64,000 bases of DNA from Ensifer adhaerens (GTDB lineage: Bacteria > Pseudomonadota > Alphaproteobacteria > Rhizobiales > Rhizobiaceae). The stretch's first letter is position 1. The number at the start of each line of letters is the position of its first letter. Where the stretch lies: the NCBI RefSeq assembly GCF_028993555.1, contig NZ_CP118610.1, positions 2,480,001 through 2,544,000 of the forward strand, read 5' to 3'. The notes beneath the pieces are model-generated. The model saw only the letters and a list, made by a program, of their open reading frames with translations. It did no database searches and was not told the DNA's origin. Below are positions 59,113-64,000 of this stretch, one piece after another. The translations under genes and the position numbers were made by a program.

Positions 59113-59571
59113 TCAGACCCGCCGCTCCTTGATCGTGTTCATGACGAAGCTCGTTTCGATCGAGGCGACGCATTTCAGCCGCGCGATCTTCTCCTTGATG
59201 AAGCGCTCGTAGTGATCGAGCCCGGCGCTCATCACCTTCAGCACGTAGTCGCGCGAGCCGGTCACCAGATGGCATTCGAGCACCTCGTCCCAGCCGCGCA
59301 CCGCGTCTTCGAACATCACGATCTCATCCTCATGCTGACGACTGAGCCTGACGGTGGCAATCGCCGTCATCGTCCAACCGTCGATCGACGGATCGATCAG
59401 TGCCGTATAACCCCTGATGACGCCGGTTTCCTCCAGCCGCCGCAGCCGCCGCAGGCAAGGCGAAGCCGAAAGCCCGACCCGCTCGGCAAGCTCGTTGTTG
59501 GTGAGCCTGGCGTCGGCCACCAGCTCCTTCAAAATCCTGCGATCGGTCTCGTCGGCAATTTTCTGCGCCAT
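59113..59571 (-). CDS. Lrp/AsnC-family transcription regulator
   Basis: The start at 59571 (MAQKIADETDRRILKELV) fits the family length of about 152 residues; the longer frame to 59748 crosses the divergent promoter. wHTH: ADARLTNNELAERVGLSASPCLRRLRRLEETGVIRGYTALID. C-terminal RAM domain: CHLVTGSRDYVLKVMSAGLDHYERFIKEKI. It is divergent from the PLP lyase gene, 126 bp away, and is its expected regulator, in the style of rhizobial MdeR/MGL pairs. Confidence 0.9.
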   Translation of the reverse strand: MAQKIADETDRRILKELVADARLTNNELAERVGLSASPCLRRLRRLEETGVIRGYTALIDPSIDGWTMTAIATVRLSRQHEDEIVMFEDAVRGWDEVLECHLVTGSRDYVLKVMSAGLDHYERFIKEKIARLKCVASIETSFVMNTIKERRV

Positions 59572-59697
59572 ATCTTTCCATTTCAGCCAAATCTTTGCGC
59601 AACTCAAGAACATGAAGCCGGAAATAGCAAGGATCGGTCCAAGCATCTGATATAATTTGCCTGTCAGTCGAGTCCGCTTCCCTTCAGGAGACAAGTC

Positions 59698-60981
59698 ATG
59701 ACCGCACCACACCCCTCCAAGACCCACATCGGAAACCACAAGCTGCATCCGGAAACCCTGATGCTAAATTATGGCTACGATCCGGAACTGTCGGAGGGCG
59801 CCGTCAAGCCACCGGTCTTTCTGACCTCGACCTTCGTTTTCCGTTCAGCCGAAGAGGGCCGCGACTTCTTCGACTTCGTTTCCGGCCGGAAGGAGCCGCC
59901 GGCAGGCGTCGGCGCCGGCCTCGTCTATTCGCGTTTCAACCATCCAAACAGCGAAATCGTCGAGGACCGCCTTGCCGTCTATGAGCGCACAGAGAGCTGT
60001 GCACTGTTTTCGTCCGGCATGTCGGCCATCGCCACCACCTTGCTCGCTTTCGTCAAGCCGGGAGACGCGGTGCTGCACAGCCAGCCGCTCTATGGCGGCA
60101 CCGAAACGCTGCTGGCGCGAACCTTCCTCAATCTCGGCGTTGCCGCTGTCGGCTTTGCCGACGGTGTGAGTGAGGCGGCCGTCAGCGCGGCTGCCGAAGA
60201 GGCGATGGCCAAGGGCCGGGTCTCGGTGATCCTGATCGAGACGCCCGCCAACCCGACCAACAGCCTTGTCGATGTCGCCATGATCCGCCGCGTCGCCGAT
60301 GCGATCGGGCGCAAGCAGGGCCACACGCCGATCATTGCTTGCGACAACACCCTGCTCGGCCCGGTGTTCCAGCGCCCGATCGAGCACGGCGCCGACATCT
60401 CGCTCTATTCGCTGACCAAATATGTCGGCGGTCATTCCGACCTGATCGCCGGTGCAGCCCTTGGTTCAAAGGCGGTGATGAAGCAGGTGAAGGCGCTGCG
60501 TGGCGCGATCGGCACGCAGCTTGACCCGCATTCCTGCTGGATGCTCGGCCGCTCGTTGGAAACGCTGTCGGTGCGCATGCAGAAGGCCGACGACAATGCC
60601 CGCATTGTCGCGGAATTCCTGCGGGAGCACCCGAAGGTCGAGCGCATCCACTACCTGCCCTTCCATGGCGAGGACACGCCCGTCGGCCGCGCCTTCAAGG
60701 CGCAGTGCACCGGCGCCGGCTCGACCTTCTCCTTCGACATCACGGGCGGCCAGGAGGCGGCCTTCCGCTTCCTCAATGCACTGCAGATCTTCAAGCTCGC
60801 CGTCAGCCTCGGCGGCACCGAATCGCTTGCCAGCCACCCGGCGGCCATGACCCATTCCGGCGTGCCGATCGAGGTGCGCCATCGCATCGGCGTGCTGGAA
60901 TCGACGATCCGGCTGTCGATCGGCATCGAGCATCCGGATGATCTGGTCGCCGATCTCGCCAATGCGCTGACGCTCGCCTGA
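59698..60981 (+). CDS. PLP-dependent cystathionine/methionine gamma-lyase family enzyme
   Basis: A 427-residue Cys/Met-metabolism PLP enzyme. The Schiff-base lysine is Lys241 in [11 protein letters not shown]. Other family motifs are [48 protein letters not shown] and [19 protein letters not shown]. The group cleaves methionine, cystathionine or related sulfur amino acids, giving a 2-oxo acid, ammonia and a thiol. Pairing with a divergent Lrp gene suits an amino-acid-induced methionine gamma-lyase. A terminator-like hairpin follows. Confidence 0.9.
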   Translation: MTAPHPSKTHIGNHKLHPETLMLNYGYDPELSEGAVKPPVFLTSTFVFRSAEEGRDFFDFVSGRKEPPAGVGAGLVYSRFNHPNSEIVEDRLAVYERTESCALFSSGMSAIATTLLAFVKPGDAVLHSQPLYGGTETLLARTFLNLGVAAVGFADGVSEAAVSAAAEEAMAKGRVSVILIETPANPTNSLVDVAMIRRVADAIGRKQGHTPIIACDNTLLGPVFQRPIEHGADISLYSLTKYVGGHSDLIAGAALGSKAVMKQVKALRGAIGTQLDPHSCWMLGRSLETLSVRMQKADDNARIVAEFLREHPKVERIHYLPFHGEDTPVGRAFKAQCTGAGSTFSFDITGGQEAAFRFLNALQIFKLAVSLGGTESLASHPAAMTHSGVPIEVRHRIGVLESTIRLSIGIEHPDDLVADLANALTLA

Positions 60982-60982
60982 C

Positions 60983-61025
60983 AAAAGGCGCTCTGCCGCT
61001 CGCCGGCGGCGGGGCGCCTCCTTTT
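60983..61025 (+). terminator. Terminator hairpin after the gamma-lyase gene
   Basis: AAAAGGCGC pairs with GCGCCTCCTTTT (3-nt bulge) around an inner GCCGC/GCGGC stem, ending in CTTTT. This is a good intrinsic terminator for the plus strand and, by its A-run start, perhaps for the convergent VOC gene too. Confidence 0.65.
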
Positions 61026-61080
61026 GATCACCTTGAATGGGCACGACACTCTTCGACCGAGCCTGCGCCCCGGATGTGCA

Positions 61081-61431
61081 TCAGTGCGTCAGGATATTGA
61101 CGATGTTGCCGAAGGGGTCGCGCATGAAGAAGCGGCGCACGCCCCAGGGTTCGTTGGTGATCTCATAAACGATCTCGACCCCGGCCGCTCTCGCCCGCTG
61201 ATAGATCTGGTCGACGTCGTCAACCTCGATCGAAAGCACCGGCACCGGTGTGTTGTTGCCACCCTCGCTGGCAATGCTCACCTGCGGCATCGCGGCTTTG
61301 CCCTCGGCGGCAAAGGTCAGGATCCAGCCGTGATCCATCACCACGTCGAGCTCCAGCAGGTCGCCGTAAAACGCGCGCGCCACCTGCGGGTCCGGGGCGT
61401 AGAGGTTGGAAACAATACGCTTCACGGTCAT
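61081..61431 (-). CDS. VOC-superfamily (glyoxalase/dioxygenase-fold) protein
   Basis: A 116-residue single-domain VOC protein: KRIVSNLYAPDPQVARAFYGDLLELDVVMDHGWILTF at the N terminus and RFFMRDPFGNIVNIL at the C terminus. The RDPFGN ending is the standard metal-site edge of the fold. Members bind or modify small ligands such as fosfomycin, methylglyoxal or ring compounds. The function here is not defined. It stands alone, convergent with the gamma-lyase gene. Confidence 0.85.
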   Translation of the reverse strand: MTVKRIVSNLYAPDPQVARAFYGDLLELDVVMDHGWILTFAAEGKAAMPQVSIASEGGNNTPVPVLSIEVDDVDQIYQRARAAGVEIVYEITNEPWGVRRFFMRDPFGNIVNILTH

Positions 61432-61558
61432 GGCTTTGCTCTCCCTCCTGCGAGCCGTAACGGAGGCCGCACGGCGCGCCTACTGGTTGTTCGGCTGTTA
61501 GCGGTACAGCCTATACTGCCCGCCAGTGACATTCGATTGAAGCGGAAATCGCATCGCT

Positions 61559-62179
61559 TCAGAATGAAGCCGACGCATGCTCCGACGACGCTTTCGCGCC
61601 GGAGGCGGCAAGTGCCACCTGCACCAGCGTCGCCGCTGCCTTGCCCGCCATTTCCATGTAGCTGGCATCCCGGTGCAGCAGCACCACGGCAAAACTGCCG
61701 TCGAGCAGCAGCAGGATCTGTTTTGCAAGCGTTGCGGGTTCGGATGCACCTGCTTCGGCAAAGGTCTCGGCCATCCACGCCTCGAACTTCTTTTTGTGGG
61801 CGGCCCCGATACGGATCGCCGGATGGCCCGGCATGTTGGCAAGTTCGGCCGAGGTCCGCAGGAAGCCACAGCCCTTCCATTTCGGGTGGCGCGCCGCCCG
61901 TGCCAGATTGACGAACATCGCCTCGACCTTGATCGGCAGATCCCCTTCCGCTTCGCCGTACCATTTCCGAAAGAGCTTGAGATTGGGCTGGTCGCGACCT
62001 TCGAGATAGGCGGCAATCAGTTCGTCCTTGCTCTCGAAATGATAGTAAAGCGTGCGTTTGGTCACGCCCGCCTCCTCGGCCACCGCATCGACGCTGACGG
62101 CGCGGATGCCCTCAGCATAGAAGAGTTTTGCCGCAGCGGCGACGATCGTGTCCCGGGTCGATTTCTCTGCTTGCGCCAT
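61559..62179 (-). CDS. TetR/AcrR-family regulator
   Basis: A 206-residue protein with wHTH-type TetR N terminus (STRDTIVAAAAKLFYAEGIRAVSVDAVAEEAGVTKRTLYYHFESKDELIAAYLEGRDQPN, about 6-65) and a helical ligand domain. No ribosome site is visible before the ATG at 62179; the operator begins 4 bp upstream, so the message may be leaderless. It is divergent from the crotonase gene at 62262 and probably represses both. Confidence 0.88.
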   Translation of the reverse strand: MAQAEKSTRDTIVAAAAKLFYAEGIRAVSVDAVAEEAGVTKRTLYYHFESKDELIAAYLEGRDQPNLKLFRKWYGEAEGDLPIKVEAMFVNLARAARHPKWKGCGFLRTSAELANMPGHPAIRIGAAHKKKFEAWMAETFAEAGASEPATLAKQILLLLDGSFAVVLLHRDASYMEMAGKAAATLVQVALAASGAKASSEHASASF

Positions 62180-62183
62180 CGCG

Positions 62184-62209
62184 ATGTATACCGACTAGTG
62201 AATATACAT
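62184..62209. promoter_or_regulatory. TetR-type operator: ATGTATA-N12-TATACAT with central ACTAGT
   Basis: The 7-bp arms ATGTATA / TATACAT and the palindromic ACTAGT share one dyad centre (between 62196 and 62197). The site lies in the 82-bp gap between the TetR gene and the crotonase gene. Confidence 0.65.
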
Positions 62210-62261
62210 GACATCCTCCTTCACCTAGCGTCTCCGTGTCAACACTTGCCGGAGAGCAACC

Positions 62262-63098
62262 ATGTCCAACACCGTGCTGATGCAGATTTCCGAGGGCATC
62301 GCCCTGCTCACGCTCAACCGCCCACAGAAGCTCAATGCCCTGAACTACGAACTGATCGACTGGCTCCTCACCCTTCTCGACACGATCGAGGTCAACGACA
62401 AGGTTGGCGCTGTGATCATCACCGGCGCCGGCGAGCGCGCCTTTTCCGCCGGCGGCGATATTCACGAGTTTTCCGAAAGCGTGCGCCAAGGCGTGAACCC
62501 CGCCGTGCGCGATTTCGTCAGGCGCGGCCAGCGGTTGACGGCGCGGCTCGAGGCCTTTCCGAAGCCGGTGATCGCCGCCGTCAACGGTATCGCCTATGGC
62601 GGCGGCTGCGAGATCACCGAGGCCGTGCATCTGGCCATCGCCAGCGAACACGCCCGCTTTGCCAAGCCGGAAATCAAGCTCGGCATGCCGCCGACCTTCG
62701 GTGGGACGCAGCGGCTGCCACGCCTTGCCGGCCGCAAGCGCGCACTCGAACTGCTGCTGACGGGAGAGGATTTTTCGCCCGAGCGCGCCCTGGACCTGGG
62801 GCTCGTCAATGCGGTCGTCGCCCACGAGGACCTTATCCCCGCCGCCCGCGATTTGGCCAAGCGCATTATGCATCACTCCCCCCTCGCCGTTCGCTCAATC
62901 ATCACGGCCGTGACCCGCGGCCTCAACATATCGATCGCCGAGGGCCTGCAGATGGAAAGCGAGCAATTTGCCCAGGTGGTGCCGACCGACGACCTTTCGG
63001 ATGCGCTTGCCGCCTGGAAGGGACGACGCATCCATGAAGACGGCCCAAGCACCGACTTCTTCTCGTTACTCAGGAGAAACGTTCAACCTAACGGTTGA
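62262..63098 (+). CDS. Enoyl-CoA hydratase/isomerase (crotonase) family protein
   Basis: A 278-residue crotonase: VLMQISEGIALLTLNRPQKLNALN, GAGERAFSAGGDIHEF (oxyanion segment), AVNGIAYGGGCEITEAVHLAIASEHARFAKPEIKLGMPPTFGGTQRLPRLAG. Glu in CEITEA and Glu in KPEIKLG are the usual catalytic pair positions. It hydrates enoyl-CoA in fatty or aromatic acid breakdown; the substrate is unknown. GGAGAG precedes the ATG. It is divergent from TetR and is followed by ArsR on the same strand. Confidence 0.88.
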   Translation: MSNTVLMQISEGIALLTLNRPQKLNALNYELIDWLLTLLDTIEVNDKVGAVIITGAGERAFSAGGDIHEFSESVRQGVNPAVRDFVRRGQRLTARLEAFPKPVIAAVNGIAYGGGCEITEAVHLAIASEHARFAKPEIKLGMPPTFGGTQRLPRLAGRKRALELLLTGEDFSPERALDLGLVNAVVAHEDLIPAARDLAKRIMHHSPLAVRSIITAVTRGLNISIAEGLQMESEQFAQVVPTDDLSDALAAWKGRRIHEDGPSTDFFSLLRRNVQPNG

Positions 63099-63140
63099 CA
63101 ATTGCGTCGACCGAAGAGATATTCAACAACATGGTTGAAT
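63082..63140. promoter_or_regulatory. Two TTCAAC-N6-GTTGAA dyads at the ArsR gene start
   Basis: TTCAAC-N6-GTTGAC spans 63082-63099 and ATTCAAC-N6-GTTGAAT spans 63121-63140, with centres 40 bp apart. The second dyad covers the ArsR start codon and the first overlaps the crotonase stop. They are likely autoregulatory ArsR sites. Confidence 0.65.
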
Positions 63141-63493
63141 ATCAGAATGAACGTCTCGATGCCGTGTTCCACGCGCTTTCGGATCCGACGCGCCGCGCCA
63201 TGCTCCAGAACCTTTCGCAAGGCGAGAGACTGGTCGGCGAGCTTGCGGCGCCCTTCTCGATCTCGCTGGCCGCGGCATCGAAGCACATCAAGGTGCTGGA
63301 AGGAGCAGGTTTGGTGCGCCGCGAAGTGAAAGGCCGCACGCATGTGTGCCGGCTCGATGCCGCGCCGATGCATGCCGGCATGGAGTGGATGCGCCACTAC
63401 GAAGCCTTCTGGCGCAGCCGCATCGACGCACTCGAGGCACTGCTTCTCGCCGAAGACGCAACTGCTCAAACAGACCCGGAGGAAAAGCCATGA
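63131..63493 (+). CDS. ArsR-family winged-helix regulator
   Basis: The ATG at 63131 (MVEYQNERLDAVFHALSDPTRRAML) gives the usual short ArsR length of 120 residues; a TTG at 63095 would add 12 residues. The HTH is RRAMLQNLSQGERLVGELAAPFSISLAAASKHIKVLEGAGLVRREVKGRTHVCRL, with no obvious metal-binding cysteines, as in the SRPBCC-linked ArsR group. It overlaps the SRPBCC gene by 4 bp (ATGA), so the two are co-transcribed. Confidence 0.9.
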   Translation: MVEYQNERLDAVFHALSDPTRRAMLQNLSQGERLVGELAAPFSISLAAASKHIKVLEGAGLVRREVKGRTHVCRLDAAPMHAGMEWMRHYEAFWRSRIDALEALLLAEDATAQTDPEEKP

Positions 63494-64000
63494 CTTCGCG
63501 TTCCACAGCCTTTGCCAGCGCCGACTACGGCCGTGTCGTTGCGCCCGATGCGGTGCGCATCGAGCGCCTTCTGCCCGGCCCGATCGAGCGGGTCTGGTCC
63601 TATCTGACCGACGAAACCAAGCGCCGGCTCTGGATGGCATCGGGCACGATCGGCTCGACCGAGGGGGCTGCTGTCGAACATGTGTTCCGCCATTCGGAAC
63701 TGACGACGGCCGACGACCAGCCGCCACAAAAATACGCCAGCCACGCCGGCGAGGTTCGCAATCACGGCCACATTCTCGCCTGGGAGCCGCCTCGCCTGCT
63801 CGCCTACAGCTGGAACGAGGAAACCGACACACCGTCGGAGGTCCGCTTCGAACTCAGCCCGCGCGGCGACAAGGTGCTACTCATGGTCACCCATACCCGC
63901 ATCGCCAATCGCGGGATCATGACCAGCTTCTCTGCCGGCTGGCACGTGCATCTCGACCTGTTGCGCGATCTCCTGGAAGGAGAACCGCCCGCAGCCTTCT
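63490..64000 (+). CDS. SRPBCC / AHSA1-type protein (3' part missing)
   Basis: The frame starts MTSRSTAFASADYGRVV and runs to the window end, about 170 residues so far. PIERVWSYLTDETKRRLWMASG and LLAYSWNEETDTPSEVRFELSPRG, with WHVHLDLLRDLLEGEPP near the end, are typical of the AHSA1/START fold. The ArsR-SRPBCC pairing is widespread and is often tied to stress or xenobiotic response, but the ligand is not known. The start is fixed by the ATGA overlap with the ArsR stop. Confidence 0.87.
   Translation, partial: MTSRSTAFASADYGRVVAPDAVRIERLLPGPIERVWSYLTDETKRRLWMASGTIGSTEGAAVEHVFRHSELTTADDQPPQKYASHAGEVRNHGHILAWEPPRLLAYSWNEETDTPSEVRFELSPRGDKVLLMVTHTRIANRGIMTSFSAGWHVHLDLLRDLLEGEPPAAF

Noticed and set aside
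63095..63130. TTG start adding 12 residues to the ArsR protein
   Set aside because: The added residues are not part of the ArsR fold, the AGGAGA upstream is too distant, and the ATG at 63131 gives the usual family N terminus.
1..64000. CRISPR arrays, tRNA/rRNA genes, insertion sequences or prophage
   Set aside because: No regularly spaced repeats, no clover-leaf sequence I could support, and no transposase or integrase frame on either strand.

Overview
This window reads as chromosomal or large-replicon DNA of an alphaproteobacterium of the Rhizobiaceae (Ensifer/Sinorhizobium or Rhizobium type). The reasons are the high-GC coding style, a carnitine dehydrogenase fused to a thioesterase, many ABC uptake operons each with its own LysR, Lrp, GlxA or TetR regulator, intergenic palindromic elements like rhizobial mosaic repeats, and TGA-N9-TCA iron boxes of the RirA type. 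The assignment is inferred from gene content. I see no rRNA, tRNA, CRISPR, insertion sequence or phage gene.

Layout. 1-4972 (minus strand): DUF917 / S-methyl-thiohydantoin desulfurase-like protein, M20 carbamoylase, cyclic amidohydrolase (hydantoinase) and a histidine-ammonia-lyase-like protein without the ASG triad, with a divergent LysR-like regulator (5183-6409). This set fits ergothioneine (trimethyl-thiohistidine betaine) breakdown. 6458-14103: the carnitine / crotonobetaine module with a GlxA-type regulator (CdhR-like), a BKACE enzyme, the dehydrogenase-thioesterase fusion, a CaiA-like acyl-CoA dehydrogenase, an NDP-forming acyl-CoA synthetase and a CaiD-like crotonase. 14491-19643: a dipeptide-type ABC importer. 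A second, closely related binding protein (23033-24637) lies beside an XRE regulator and a CocE/NonD hydrolase (24769-26763). 19783-22018: a DUF1127 protein, a LuxR-TPR regulator and a periplasmic PAAR-like protein.

26844-32951: mixed genes: HPP membrane protein with TetR, SRPBCC protein with a DHA2 transporter, GFA protein, ACT protein, secreted MsrA, HSL-type hydrolase. 33112-40348: LysR, a polyamine-type ABC importer, an aminobutyraldehyde-type dehydrogenase and a secreted SnoaL-like protein. 40430-42488: an iron-siderophore reductase and binding protein behind two RirA-like boxes. 42695-44479: membrane protein, isochorismatase-fold hydrolase, Lrp regulator.

44509-53682: a second methylammonium module with a Rieske oxygenase, a non-pyrrolysine MttB-family protein, two tandem 815-residue dimethylglycine/sarcosine dehydrogenase-like flavoproteins and a divergent LysR. 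53679-57280: amino-acid-type ABC genes, a GYD protein, a biuret-hydrolase-like amidohydrolase and a LysR. 57264-64000: membrane alpha/beta hydrolase, Lrp with a methionine/cystathionine gamma-lyase, VOC protein, TetR with a crotonase, and ArsR with an SRPBCC protein that runs off the end.

Taken together, three separate blocks can be joined into one logic: quaternary-ammonium osmolytes (ergothioneine, crotonobetaine/carnitine, betaines) are imported, their backbones broken down, and the N-methyl groups removed by oxidation. The individual enzyme families are well supported. The substrates of the first and last blocks are inferred.
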